Of a DNA stretch of 36,826 nt, positions 26,052 through 34,354 are shown piece by piece. The position numbers and the translations under genes are program-made. The stretch is from assembly GCA_029560415.1 (NCBI GenBank), contig JAKQKY010000214.1:1-36826 (forward strand). Reading direction: 5' to 3'. The notes below the pieces were generated by a model. It made no database searches, was not told the DNA's origin, and saw nothing but the letters and a program-made list of their open reading frames with translations. Origin of the DNA: Bacteroidota bacterium (lineage in GTDB: Bacteria; Bacteroidota; Bacteroidia; Chitinophagales; Chitinophagaceae). Numbering within the stretch: the stretch's first letter is position 1; every line of letters starts with the position of its first letter.

Positions 26052-26402
26052 ATGCAACATACCGAAGAAGACCTGCAGGTGAGGTGGCTGAAACTCCGCA
26101 TCAAACTAAAAGAACGGTTTAATATTAAACCGGACATGAATGGTGTGTTGTTGCTGATCGGTGTACAGGAACTGGGCCAGGGGCCGCAGGAGTTCAGCAA
26201 AGAACAGAAGCAGGACCTGATGCACATCGCCATTTGTACGATCCTTTCAGCAAGCGGCTATTACCGGTTCGATGGACATGATGATGAAGGCTGGCCACAC
26301 TTCAGCCTGGCAAAACCATTGCCTGGTTTTGACCTGATGGAACAGGAAAATTTTCTAAAAGATCATATTTTACTTTATTTTCAAGCGCAGGATTTTATTT
26401 AA
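26052..26402 (+). CDS. Conserved-looking hypothetical protein, 116 residues
   Basis: A small soluble protein with no signal peptide or membrane segment and no domain that I recognise. It is acidic, with a central DMNGVLLLIGVQELGQGPQE and a run of Asp/His residues (RFDGHDDEGWPHF) at about 76-88. It reads as a compact alpha/beta protein. It lies divergent from serS and 31 bp upstream of the secreted cyclophilin gene, so it could share that transcript. Coding is supported by normal amino-acid composition over the full length. Confidence 0.75.
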   Translation: MQHTEEDLQVRWLKLRIKLKERFNIKPDMNGVLLLIGVQELGQGPQEFSKEQKQDLMHIAICTILSASGYYRFDGHDDEGWPHFSLAKPLPGFDLMEQENFLKDHILLYFQAQDFI

Positions 26403-26433
26403 TGATAAAAAAAATCAACTAACCGAAATAAAA

Positions 26434-27180
26434 ATGAAACAAATGAAGGCATGTAAATTTCTAGTTATCTTTTTAATGGCCGGTCTTTTTGCCGGAAATA
26501 CAATAGCCCAGGTTAAAAAAAACCCGGTAAAACCACGGACCGCTACCGTTAGAAAAACCGCGGCCAAAGAAGTTGTTAGTGAGGTAAAAATCGATAAATC
26601 GGTAAGGGTAAAAATCGTTACAGATTCGGGTATCATCATTGTAAAGCTGTACGATTCTACTCCACTTCACCGCGATAATTTTGCAAAACTGGTTAACGAA
26701 CATTTTTACGATAGCCTGCTTTTTCACCGCGTGATCCAGGGTTTTATGATCCAGGGCGGTGACCCATTAAGTAAAAATGCACAACCAGGTGCTCCTTTGG
26801 GAATGGGTGGTGGCGACATGACCCGCATTCCTGCCGAATTCAGGTCTTCCCTGATCCATAAAAAAGGTGCATTGGCGGCTGCACGCGATGGCAATCCTGA
26901 AAAGGCGAGCAGCGCCTGCCAGTTTTACATTGTACAAGGCAAACCCGCTTCTGATCCTGAACTTGACATGATCGAAAAAAGCAATGGAATCAAATACACA
27001 GCAGCACAACGAGGTATATACAAGACTAAAGGCGGTACGCCTTTTCTGGATAATAACTATACCGTTTTCGGAGAAGTAGAAAGTGGTATGGAAGTTATAG
27101 ATAAGATCGCCTCTGTTGCAAAAGCGCCCGGCGACAGGCCCATTGGTGATGTTCGCATGCACATGGAGATTATTAAATAA
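26434..27180 (+). CDS. Exported peptidyl-prolyl cis-trans isomerase, cyclophilin type
   Basis: A 248-residue periplasmic or lipid-free secreted cyclophilin that speeds proline isomerisation of envelope proteins. A signal peptide (about 1-25, ending TIAQ) and a basic linker to residue 50 precede the cyclophilin domain. There KLYDSTPLHRDNFAKLVNEH, FHRVIQGFMIQGGDP and ASSACQFYIVQG carry the active-site Arg, Phe and Gln equivalents. The start is the first of two close Met codons, MKQMK. The segment PELDMIEKSNGIKYTAAQRG, also found in other Bacteroidota cyclophilins, is inserted before the final strand. Confidence 0.93.
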   Translation: MKQMKACKFLVIFLMAGLFAGNTIAQVKKNPVKPRTATVRKTAAKEVVSEVKIDKSVRVKIVTDSGIIIVKLYDSTPLHRDNFAKLVNEHFYDSLLFHRVIQGFMIQGGDPLSKNAQPGAPLGMGGGDMTRIPAEFRSSLIHKKGALAAARDGNPEKASSACQFYIVQGKPASDPELDMIEKSNGIKYTAAQRGIYKTKGGTPFLDNNYTVFGEVESGMEVIDKIASVAKAPGDRPIGDVRMHMEIIK

Positions 27181-27255
27181 TTACTGAATGGCTTCTGTGT
27201 TTTTTCTGTTAAATTGCAGCATCAAATTTTACCAACAACTTATAAATTAATTCAG

Positions 27256-27633
27256 ATGAATTTTCCAGCGAACTTACGGTATACAAAAGATCATGAATGG
27301 GTGTTATTGGATGGTAACACTGCGACAATTGGTGTCACCGATTTTGCCCAGCACGAATTGGGTGATATCGTTTATGTAGATATTAATACAAAAGGAAAAT
27401 CTCTCTCGGCCGAAGAAGTATTTGGAACGGTAGAAGCCGTTAAAACAGTAAGCGATCTTTTTTTGCCAGTAGCCGGTACCGTTACCGAGATAAACCCTGC
27501 ACTGGAAGCCAACCCTGAACTGGTAAACAGTGATCCTTACGGTGAAGGCTGGATGATAAAAATGACCGTTGACAACCCGGCCGACATTGGTCAGCTGATG
27601 AATGCAGAAGCCTATACCGCTTTGGTTGGTTAA
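27256..27633 (+). CDS. gcvH: Glycine cleavage system H protein
   Basis: A 125-residue lipoyl carrier that shuttles the aminomethyl group between the P, T and L proteins of the glycine cleavage complex. The lipoyl site [15 protein letters not shown] has Lys63 as the modified residue. Other matches are [20 protein letters not shown], the [13 protein letters not shown] strand and [13 protein letters not shown]. The start is the ATG at 27256; the frame continues 14 codons upstream to a TTG, but the protein would then be abnormally long at its N-terminus. gcvP and gcvT are not nearby. Confidence 0.96.
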   Translation: MNFPANLRYTKDHEWVLLDGNTATIGVTDFAQHELGDIVYVDINTKGKSLSAEEVFGTVEAVKTVSDLFLPVAGTVTEINPALEANPELVNSDPYGEGWMIKMTVDNPADIGQLMNAEAYTALVG

Positions 27634-27656
27634 CGCATTCGAAAATATATTAATGA

Positions 27657-28073
27657 ATGAATAAACTCAGTATAAAAAACTTCATACCAGGCATTGCCTG
27701 GTTTTTTGTAATACTCATCCTCATTTGCATGCCGGGTCAAGATATTCCCAGTCCATCGGGTTGGTGGAACTGGATAAACCTCATTCATTTTGATAAATTG
27801 GTTCACATGGGCATTTTTGCCGTGCTCACGGTCTTGTTCATTCTGCCCATTTCAAGGTCGGCTTATAACCATAAATTAAAATGGAGCCTTGCACTCAAGA
27901 TCAGCATGGCGGCTATCATCTGGGGATTGAGTACAGAACTCATACAGAAATTTTTTGTTCCTACCCGCCAGTTTGACCTGATCGATTGGACGGCAGACAG
28001 CATCGGGGTTTTACTCGGACTAGCCTTTTGCAGGATATTCCTGTTAAATAAAGCCAAAAAAGAAATCAATTAA
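27657..28073 (+). CDS. VanZ family membrane protein
   Basis: A 138-residue membrane protein with about four hydrophobic helices. The family signature is HFDKLVHMGIFAVLTVLFIL (about 43-62), plus GLSTELIQKFFVPTRQFDLI followed by DWTADSIGVLLGLAFCR. VanZ-like proteins in Gram-positives can lower teicoplanin sensitivity, but in Bacteroidota their job is unknown and the name does not imply resistance. It follows gcvH by 23 bp and probably shares its transcript. Confidence 0.87.
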   Translation: MNKLSIKNFIPGIAWFFVILILICMPGQDIPSPSGWWNWINLIHFDKLVHMGIFAVLTVLFILPISRSAYNHKLKWSLALKISMAAIIWGLSTELIQKFFVPTRQFDLIDWTADSIGVLLGLAFCRIFLLNKAKKEIN

Positions 28074-28117
28074 GGCCTGCAGGAGGCATTATTCTGTTGA
28101 ATAATAGCCATCCCTGC

Positions 28118-28148
28118 TTGTTTCATCCACTTTTACTGCTTACATTTG
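28118..28148 (+). promoter_or_regulatory. Candidate promoter of the DUF4290 gene
   Basis: TTG at 28118-28120 and TACATTTG at 28141-28148 are 20 bp apart; the -7 box is an exact TAnnTTTG match. It argues that translation starts at 28172 rather than at the ATG at 28154 or the TTG at 28097. Confidence 0.55.
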
Positions 28149-28171
28149 CCCATATGCTTAATGTTGACAAC

Positions 28172-28912
28172 ATGGAGTACAACACCACCCGTAATCATTT
28201 AATTATGAAAGAATACGGCCGCCATATCCAAAAAATGGTGGAATACCTGTTGACTCTCCAGGACAAAGAAGAACGGCAGCGCAATGCGTATGCTGTGATA
28301 GAATTAATGGGTTTCCTAAACCCACATCTTAAAAATATTGAAGATTTCAGGCATAAACTCTGGGACCATCTTTTTCTCATCAGCAATTTTGAGCTGGATG
28401 TTGAAAGCCCATACCCGATCCCGACCCGGGAAACCCTGAAAGCAAGGCCTGAGCCATTGAGATACCCGAAAAAATATCCGAAATTCAATCACCTCGGAAA
28501 AAATATTGAAGTGGTGATCGACAAAGCATTGAAAGAAGAGAACCCCGAAAAGAAGCAAGGTTTCGCCAATGCGATCGCTTATTACATGAAGCTGACGTAT
28601 AGCAACTGGCATAAAGAACTCGTTCATGACGATACCATTCAAAGTGAACTGAGCAGCATCACCAAGGGTGAATTGGAATTCAACAACAGGCCATTTGTAA
28701 AACACAGAACCGATAATCGCCCGGATCGTGATGATTATCCTCCGAGTCGTCCGCAATACCGCCAGAATTTTGGCAGCAGGGACAACCGTGGTGGCAATGG
28801 TGGTGGCAGAGACAACCGTGGCGGAAACCCAGGCGGAAGAGATAACCGTGGCGGAAATGCCGGCGGAAGAGATAACCGTAACAACAACAGGAACTTCAAA
28901 AAAAGATATTGA
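28172..28912 (+). CDS. DUF4290 family protein with a Gly/Arg/Asn-rich repeat tail
   Basis: A 246-residue protein. Residues about 1-170 match the Bacteroidota-specific DUF4290 family (MEYNTTRNHLIMKEYGRHIQ, LMGFLNPHLKNIEDFRHKLW and AIAYYMKLTYSNWHKEL), whose function is unknown. After a short linker (about 175-200), the C-terminus is built from tandem 10-residue repeats of RDNRGGNxGG, an RGG-box-like low-complexity tail ending in NNNRNFKKRY. The DNA repeats with a 30-bp period. RGG tails often bind RNA or drive condensation, but that is inference here. The start at 28172 is preferred from the promoter and family N-terminus. It is followed by a terminator and murA. Confidence 0.87.
   Translation: MEYNTTRNHLIMKEYGRHIQKMVEYLLTLQDKEERQRNAYAVIELMGFLNPHLKNIEDFRHKLWDHLFLISNFELDVESPYPIPTRETLKARPEPLRYPKKYPKFNHLGKNIEVVIDKALKEENPEKKQGFANAIAYYMKLTYSNWHKELVHDDTIQSELSSITKGELEFNNRPFVKHRTDNRPDRDDYPPSRPQYRQNFGSRDNRGGNGGGRDNRGGNPGGRDNRGGNAGGRDNRNNNRNFKKRY
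28778..28879 (+). repeat. 30-bp tandem repeat encoding RDNRGGNxGG
   Basis: Three full units start at 28778, 28808 and 28838, and a partial fourth starts at 28868. Each codes for R-D-N-R-G-G-N/-x-G-G with mostly third-base or Gly/Pro/Ala variation. The units lie inside the DUF4290 gene tail. Confidence 0.9.
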
Positions 28913-28947
28913 TCCATCCGGTTTATGGATGATAATTTAATTACATA

Positions 28948-28984
28948 AAACCCTGGTACTGTAAAACAGCATCAGGGTTTTTTT
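28948..28984 (+). terminator. Intrinsic terminator after the DUF4290 gene
   Basis: AAACCCTG (28948-28955) pairs with CAGGGTTT (28973-28980). An inner CTG/CAG stem sits around a TAAAA loop, and a run of seven T follows (28978-28984). Confidence 0.88.
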
Positions 28985-28987
28985 ATT

Positions 28988-28995
28988 TACGTTTG
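28988..28995 (+). promoter_or_regulatory. Candidate -7 element of the murA unit
   Basis: TACGTTTG is an exact TAnnTTTG match directly after the DUF4290 terminator and 59 bases before the murA ATG. No good -33 element is seen. Confidence 0.4.
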
Positions 28996-29054
28996 CCAAA
29001 CACTTAAGAATTCAAAAGAACAACCCTATACAACTCAACCCATAAAAATTTTAC

Positions 29055-30362
29055 ATGAGCATATTTGAGGTAAGAGGCGGAAAAAAATTATCCGGGGAGA
29101 TCACTCCACAAGGCGCAAAAAATGAAGCCCTGCAGATCATCAGCGCTGTATTGCTTACTGCAGAAGAAGTGGTCATTCATAACATTCCCGATATCATTGA
29201 TGTTAATTTGCTGATAGAACTACTCAGGGAAATGAATGTAAAGGTGAACAGAACGGACAGGCATACCTGTCGTTTCAAAGCCGATGAGGTGGATGTAGAT
29301 TACCTGCAGAGTGATGCTTATCATAAAAAAAGTGGGCGGCTACGCGGCTCCGTTATGCTGGCTGGGCCATTATTGGCCAGGTATAAGAAAGCCTATATGC
29401 CTAAGCCTGGCGGTGATAAAATCGGCCGCAGGAGGCTGGATACCCATATCATCGGTTTCGAAAAACTGGGCGCCAGCTTTAGTTATGATGATGGTTCGGG
29501 ATTTTTTAAACTCGAGGCCAATGAATTAACCGGCACCTTCATGCTGTTAGACGAACCCAGCGTTACCGGCACTGCCAATATTTTAATGGCAGCCGTGATG
29601 GCAAAGGGAACCACTACGATTTATAACGCCGCCTGCGAACCCTATATTCAGCAACTTTGCAAAATGCTCAATCGCATGGGTGCCAGGATCGAAGGCATAT
29701 CCAGCAACCTGCTTACGATCCACGGCGTGGAAAAACTGGATGGCACCAGCCATACCATGTTGCCCGATATGATTGAAGTAGGAAGTTTCATTGGCCTCGC
29801 CGCAATGACGCAAAGCGATATCACCATCAAGAACGCCGGTGTTAAGGAACTGGGTATCATCCCTGAAAAATTCAGGCAGCTTGGAATTCAGATGGAGATC
29901 ATTAACGACGATATTCATGTGCCCGGCCAGGACTCTTATGAAGTACAACGATTCCTCGACGGTGGCATCCTTAATTTTTATGATCATCCATGGCCTGGTC
30001 TTACACCCGACCTGTTAAGTATTTTATTGGTAACCGCCATACAGGCACATGGCAGTGTGCTCATTCATCAAAAAATGTTTGAGAGCAGGTTATTTTTCGT
30101 AGACAAGCTTATTGAAATGGGCGCACAGATCATTTTATGCGATCCGCACAGGGCAGTTGTAATTGGCCTTGAAAGAGAGAAGTCTTTACGGGGCATCACC
30201 ATGAGTTCTCCCGATATCAGGGCGGGTGTAGCCCTGCTCATTGCAGCGCTCAGCGCCGATGGAAAGAGTACCATTCAAAACATTGAACAGATCGACCGCG
30301 GTTACCAGGATATTGATGAGCGTTTACGGAAATTAGGCGCCGATATTAAGAGGATCGATTAA
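29055..30362 (+). CDS. murA: UDP-N-acetylglucosamine 1-carboxyvinyltransferase, Asp-type
   Basis: A 435-residue cytoplasmic enzyme making the first committed peptidoglycan precursor from UDP-GlcNAc and phosphoenolpyruvate. The EPSP-synthase-like fold shows AKNEALQIISAVLL with Lys22 and Asn23 aligned to the known catalytic pair, and RLRGSVMLAGPLLAR. The loop that normally reads PGGCxIGxRPxDxH here reads PGGDKIGRRRLDTH. The position equivalent to E. coli Cys115 is therefore Asp121. Asp variants at this position are known to keep activity and to resist fosfomycin. DIRAGVALLIAAL near the C-terminus is also typical. Length is normal. Confidence 0.96.
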   Translation: MSIFEVRGGKKLSGEITPQGAKNEALQIISAVLLTAEEVVIHNIPDIIDVNLLIELLREMNVKVNRTDRHTCRFKADEVDVDYLQSDAYHKKSGRLRGSVMLAGPLLARYKKAYMPKPGGDKIGRRRLDTHIIGFEKLGASFSYDDGSGFFKLEANELTGTFMLLDEPSVTGTANILMAAVMAKGTTTIYNAACEPYIQQLCKMLNRMGARIEGISSNLLTIHGVEKLDGTSHTMLPDMIEVGSFIGLAAMTQSDITIKNAGVKELGIIPEKFRQLGIQMEIINDDIHVPGQDSYEVQRFLDGGILNFYDHPWPGLTPDLLSILLVTAIQAHGSVLIHQKMFESRLFFVDKLIEMGAQIILCDPHRAVVIGLEREKSLRGITMSSPDIRAGVALLIAALSADGKSTIQNIEQIDRGYQDIDERLRKLGADIKRID

Positions 30363-30421
30363 TTGTTCCCGTTTGCATTAAATTAATTGATCAATCTAAC
30401 TGTTTTATTATTTCTTTGTAT

Positions 30422-30997
30422 ATGACTTCTCTTCATCAAAAGATACTCATCATTACGGCACCATCCGGGGCAGGCAAAACTTCCATCACCCATTACCTGA
30501 TGAAAGCTTTCCCGGTACTCACTTTTTCCATCTCTGCTGCAACCCGCCAACCAAGGGAAAATGAGAAAGACGGCGTGGATTATTATTTTATCGGCATGGA
30601 TGATTTTAAACAAAAGATCCAGCAGAAAGAATTTGCCGAATGGGAAATGGTATATGAAGGAAAATATTATGGCACACTGAAATCAGAATTGAAACGCATC
30701 TGGGCATTACAAAAAGTACCGGTATTGGATATTGATGTAAAAGGTGCTCTTCATATTCAGCAGCAATACCCTGAAAATACCTTGAGCATTTTTGTAGAAC
30801 CCCCTTCGGTTGATGAATTAAAAAAACGACTCGAAGGCCGCGGCACCGAAAGCGCCGAATCACTGCAGGCAAGGATCAACAAAGCTTCATACGAGATATC
30901 TTTTAAAGATCAGTTTCACAAAAGCATCGTTAATGCCAACCTTGAAGTAGCCTGCAAGGAAGCCCGTGATATCGTAGAGGCCTTCCTTAATAGTTGA
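30422..30997 (+). CDS. gmk: Guanylate kinase
   Basis: A 191-residue kinase converting GMP to GDP with ATP. The P-loop APSGAGKT is at residues 13-20. The GMP-binding segment has SISAATRQPRENEKDGVDYY and EFAEWEMVYEGKYYGTLKSE. The lid and later region has VPVLDIDVKGALHIQQQYP and IFVEPPSVDELKKRLEGRGT. Start at the ATG 30422; the frame opens with a TTG two codons earlier. It follows murA by 59 bp and probably shares its transcript. Confidence 0.96.
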   Translation: MTSLHQKILIITAPSGAGKTSITHYLMKAFPVLTFSISAATRQPRENEKDGVDYYFIGMDDFKQKIQQKEFAEWEMVYEGKYYGTLKSELKRIWALQKVPVLDIDVKGALHIQQQYPENTLSIFVEPPSVDELKKRLEGRGTESAESLQARINKASYEISFKDQFHKSIVNANLEVACKEARDIVEAFLNS

Positions 30998-31045
30998 AAT
31001 GACAATTATATATTCCTGATTCACCGTTTTTAGTATTTTTATATC

Positions 31046-32335
31046 ATGGATTGGATTGCAATACTTGCCATATTCGCCTCTTTAATATTGATCGGGTTCC
31101 TGTCGGGTTTAGAGATCGCGTTTGTATCTGCCAATAAACTATCCATTGAACTGAACAAAAAACAGGGTACCAGCAGCGGTAAAACCTGGAGCGCCTTTTC
31201 TGAAAAGCCTACCCGCTTCATCGGAACCATTCTGATAGGATTGAATATTGTTTTGGTTATTTATGGTCTTCTGATCGGAGACCTTTTGTACCCGGTGTGG
31301 AAATCGATCGAAAGCAGGCTTCCCGCATCCGCAGCAGATTATGTAAAATTCATCCGGTTATTTGTTGAAACAATCCTTTCTACCTCCATCATCCTGTTCA
31401 TAGAATTTTTAAGCAAGGCTTTTTTCAGGGCCAGGAACAACAGCATTCTTAGCTCCGATTTCATTAGTTACATTGCCAGTTTCCTGTATTGGCTACTGTC
31501 ATCCCTCGCTTCAATATTTGTAAACATGGCTGAATGGATGTTAAAGTATATTTTCAATGTAAAGATCCATCACAAACGGGAAGTGTTTAGTAAAATGGAC
31601 CTAGAACATTTTATCCAGCAAAGCAAACATCATGATGAAGAAGAAACTTCTGAACTGAATAAAGAATTATTTGAGAATGCCTTATCGCTCAGCGAGGTGA
31701 AACTCCGCGAATGCCTCATACCGAGAAAAGAAATTGAAGGCATTGAAAGTCATACAGGAGTAGAAGCAGTAAAAAATAAATTTGTTGAAACCCAGTTGAG
31801 TAAGTTAGTGGTGTATGAAAACAACATCGATAATATTCTCGGGTATGTTCATCACCTGGATATGTTTAAAAATCCAACCAATCTCAAAGAAGTATTGCAT
31901 CCCATACCAACGGTACCCGAAACCATGAGCGCTACCGATCTTATGAATAAATTCAGCAAGGAAAGAAAAAGCATTGCCTGGGTGATCGATGAATTTGGCG
32001 GTACCGCAGGCATTGTAACGATGGAAGATCTTCTTGAAGAGATCTTTGGGGAAATTGAAGACGAATACGATGTTAAAGAATCTTTTATCGACAAACAGAT
32101 CGCCGGTAACGAATATATTTTCAGTGGCAGGCTTGAACTTGATTTTATTTCAGAAAAATATCAACTGTTCTTCAGTGGCGATGAGGGCGCTGAAACCCTT
32201 TCGGGATACATCATCCAGAACAACGAGGCCATCCCCAAACAAAAAGAACGCATCATCATTGGCAATTACGAATTCGATATTTTGAATGTAAGCGATACCC
32301 GTATAGAAACGGTAAAAGTAAAAGTGCTTAAATGA
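31046..32335 (+). CDS. CNNM/CBS/CorC-type membrane protein, GldE-like
   Basis: A 429-residue inner-membrane protein of the hemolysin/CorC family. The N-terminal DUF21 (CNNM) membrane domain spans about 1-185. A CBS pair follows (about 205-325), with EVKLRECLIPRKEIEGIES and SIAWVIDEFGGTAGIVTMED, then IFGEIEDEYDVKESF. The C-terminal CorC/HlyC transport-associated domain is at about 345-429. Such proteins are linked to Mg or Co handling. The gliding protein GldE of Bacteroidota belongs to this family and has similar length, and gldC lies two genes downstream. That makes GldE plausible but not proven. It overlaps the next gene by 4 bp (ATGA). Confidence 0.88.
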   Translation: MDWIAILAIFASLILIGFLSGLEIAFVSANKLSIELNKKQGTSSGKTWSAFSEKPTRFIGTILIGLNIVLVIYGLLIGDLLYPVWKSIESRLPASAADYVKFIRLFVETILSTSIILFIEFLSKAFFRARNNSILSSDFISYIASFLYWLLSSLASIFVNMAEWMLKYIFNVKIHHKREVFSKMDLEHFIQQSKHHDEEETSELNKELFENALSLSEVKLRECLIPRKEIEGIESHTGVEAVKNKFVETQLSKLVVYENNIDNILGYVHHLDMFKNPTNLKEVLHPIPTVPETMSATDLMNKFSKERKSIAWVIDEFGGTAGIVTMEDLLEEIFGEIEDEYDVKESFIDKQIAGNEYIFSGRLELDFISEKYQLFFSGDEGAETLSGYIIQNNEAIPKQKERIIIGNYEFDILNVSDTRIETVKVKVLK

Positions 32336-33450
32336 CCATCGCGGCCCATATTTCCGTTAACGGCGCAGAAAAAGATCATGGCAGTTTGTTTATCGAAACC
32401 TGTTTGACCATGCTGGCCAACCGACATCCCAACCATCATTTTATTTTTATTTTCGATAAACCTTTTGATGCTGCTTCCATTATACCTAAAAATATAAAGG
32501 TCGTTCAACTGGGTCCATCGATCAGGAACCGGTTATTATTACATTACTGGTACCAGTTCAAATTGCCCCGCCTTCTGGAAAAAAATAAAGTGGATGTATA
32601 CCTCAATGCCGACCTTTTATGCAGCCTCAGAACAGATGTATCGCAATGCATGATCATACCCGATCTTGGGTTTCTGCAAAAAAAAATACCGCTTGCCGCC
32701 AGCGAAAACAGGTACCGTAAAAAATATATCGGCAGGTCGCTGCAAAAAGCGTCTATGGTTGCCGTTATGAATGAAAGCTTACGCGATCAGCTCCAGGTAA
32801 AATATAAGGTTAGCGCCGATAAAATAACCTGCATACCCATTGGCATTGATATCCCGGAATCGCCTGTTCAGGAAAACGAAAAAAATTACATCAAAAACAC
32901 GCATGCACAAGGACATGAATATTTTCTCTATTTCGCCACGGCGTCATCGAAGGAAAATATCATTCCATTGCTGAAAGCATTTTCCATTTTTAAAAAATGG
33001 CAGAAATCGGGCATGCAACTGGTCATCCTTTTTGATGCGCCTTTAAGCGGTACAGAGATTGCCGGCTTTTCAAATTATAAATACCGCGAAGAAGTAAAAC
33101 CGCTTTACCTGGAAAATATTTCAGAAAGGCAGTCTTTGATCGCAGCTGCCTATGCCGCTATTTGTATGCCCACAATCGAAATAATGGAAACCGGTGGAAT
33201 GGAATCATTCGGGCATGGTATACCATTGATCAGCATCGATCTTCCATTTTACAAAGCCCAATATGCAAATGGCGCCCTGTTTACCGATACATTAGAAAAA
33301 AATATTTCCGAACAAATGATGCGGTTGTATAAGGATGAGCATCTGCGGAACAACCTGGTCGCCGGCTGCAAAGCCATCGCTGAAAAAAATAGCTGGGAAC
33401 AGGCGATGTTGTCGCTGGAAGAAACTTTACAGCTTTCTCCACTGGTCTAA
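32332..33450 (+). CDS. Glycosyltransferase, GT4-like (GT-B fold)
   Basis: A 372-residue cytoplasmic glycosyltransferase that would transfer a sugar from an activated donor to a surface-glycan acceptor. The C-terminal half has the GT4 pattern with the EX7E-type segment EIMETGGMESFGHGIPLISI (about 284-303). The N-terminal half has a less conserved Rossmann region with SVNGAEKDHGSLFIETCL and the linker LRDQLQVKYKVSADKITCIP. The gene overlaps the upstream CBS/CorC gene, so the two are translationally coupled. Donor and acceptor cannot be read from sequence. Confidence 0.85.
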   Translation: MTIAAHISVNGAEKDHGSLFIETCLTMLANRHPNHHFIFIFDKPFDAASIIPKNIKVVQLGPSIRNRLLLHYWYQFKLPRLLEKNKVDVYLNADLLCSLRTDVSQCMIIPDLGFLQKKIPLAASENRYRKKYIGRSLQKASMVAVMNESLRDQLQVKYKVSADKITCIPIGIDIPESPVQENEKNYIKNTHAQGHEYFLYFATASSKENIIPLLKAFSIFKKWQKSGMQLVILFDAPLSGTEIAGFSNYKYREEVKPLYLENISERQSLIAAAYAAICMPTIEIMETGGMESFGHGIPLISIDLPFYKAQYANGALFTDTLEKNISEQMMRLYKDEHLRNNLVAGCKAIAEKNSWEQAMLSLEETLQLSPLV

Positions 33451-33456
33451 ACATCT

Positions 33457-33464
33457 TAACTTTG
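33457..33464 (+). promoter_or_regulatory. Candidate -7 element of gldC
   Basis: TAACTTTG is an exact TAnnTTTG match ending 25 bases before the gldC ATG at 33490. No -33 TTTG is evident, so gldC may instead or also be read from upstream. Confidence 0.4.
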
Positions 33465-33489
33465 CCATTCAAAAAAAGAACAGGCTTTT

Positions 33490-33837
33490 ATGCAAAAATC
33501 AACCATCAACATCGATATATTACTTGATCCGAACAAGATTCCCCAACAGATACACTGGCAGGCCAGCGACAGCAATGCCGAAATGAAACAGAAGGCCAAA
33601 GCCATGTGCCTGGCGTTCTGGGATCCTGAAGATAAATCGGCACTGCGAATAGACTTGTGGACGAAAGACATGATGGTAGATGAAATGGGTGATTTTTTTT
33701 ACCAGATGATGATGACCATGGCCGACACATTTAAACGGGCAACCAAGCAGGATGAATTATCGAATGAAATGAAGGCTTTTGCAAAAACATTCTTCGATAA
33801 ATTCAGGGAAGAATTGATCAGGCAACAACAAGGCTAG
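33490..33837 (+). CDS. gldC: Gliding motility protein GldC
   Basis: A 115-residue cytoplasmic protein matching GldC of Bacteroidota: INIDILLDPNKIPQQIHWQA at the start, then AFWDPEDKSALRIDLWTKDM, VDEMGDFFYQMMMTMADTF and FFDKFREELIRQQQG. In Flavobacterium gldC lies next to gldB and is needed for full gliding; its exact role is unclear. Here it follows a glycosyltransferase and the GldE-like gene, with no gldB beside it. A gliding phenotype cannot be inferred, because gldC persists in non-gliding relatives. Confidence 0.88.
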   Translation: MQKSTINIDILLDPNKIPQQIHWQASDSNAEMKQKAKAMCLAFWDPEDKSALRIDLWTKDMMVDEMGDFFYQMMMTMADTFKRATKQDELSNEMKAFAKTFFDKFREELIRQQQG

Positions 33838-33886
33838 GCAAACTGCGAATATGCATTGCCTTTAGTAACCAATAAAATAAATTATT

Positions 33887-34336
33887 ATGAGTCTTGAACA
33901 ACAGATCATGGCCGAAATGAAGGATGCCATGAAATCGAAGAATGAATCGGTTTTGCGCAGCCTGCGTGCCATCAAGGCCGAGATCATCAAAGCCAAAACA
34001 GAACCTGGAGCGGGCGGTGAAATAGATGAAGCAACCGAACAGAAGTTCCTGCAGAAAATGATGAAGCAACGCCGCGATTCCCTGGAGATATTTGAAAAGC
34101 AAGGACGTGAAGACCTGGCCATCAAGGAAAAAGAAGAGATGGCAGTGATTGAAAAATTCCTGCCAAAACAATTATCCGAATCTGAGATAAAAGAAGCACT
34201 GGCCGCCATCATCACACAAACCGGCGCCAGTACGGCAGCAGATATGGGCAAGGTAATGGGAGTAGCGTCTAAACAACTGGCCGGCAAGGCTGATGGTAAA
34301 ACGATCAGTGCTCTTGTTAAAGAGATGCTGGGTTGA
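33887..34336 (+). CDS. GatB/YqeY domain protein
   Basis: A 149-residue helical protein of the YqeY family, related to the C-terminal tRNA-binding domain of the amidotransferase subunit GatB. Typical are MSLEQQIMAEMKDAMKSKNE, SVLRSLRAIKAEI and the C-terminal DMGKVMGVASKQLAGKADGK. Length matches stand-alone YqeY. The role is probably tRNA-related but is not established. Confidence 0.93.
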   Translation: MSLEQQIMAEMKDAMKSKNESVLRSLRAIKAEIIKAKTEPGAGGEIDEATEQKFLQKMMKQRRDSLEIFEKQGREDLAIKEKEEMAVIEKFLPKQLSESEIKEALAAIITQTGASTAADMGKVMGVASKQLAGKADGKTISALVKEMLG

Positions 34337-34354
34337 TCCCTGTAAAAATCGCGG

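Noticed and set aside
27214..27255. Upstream TTG extension of gcvH
   Set aside because: It adds 14 residues that do not fit H proteins; the ATG at 27256 gives the normal N-terminus.
27657..28073. Reading the VanZ-family gene as a glycopeptide-resistance gene
   Set aside because: No vanH/A/X genes are nearby and the family is widespread in Bacteroidota without resistance.
28097..28171. Upstream extension of the DUF4290 gene to a TTG
   Set aside because: The extension crosses a good promoter (28118-28148) and adds residues unlike the family; 28172 fits better.
28735..28917. Minus-strand frame with LSLPPxFPPR repeats
   Set aside because: It is the antisense reading of the RDNRGGNxGG repeat in the DUF4290 gene; the repetition follows from the plus-strand coding repeat.
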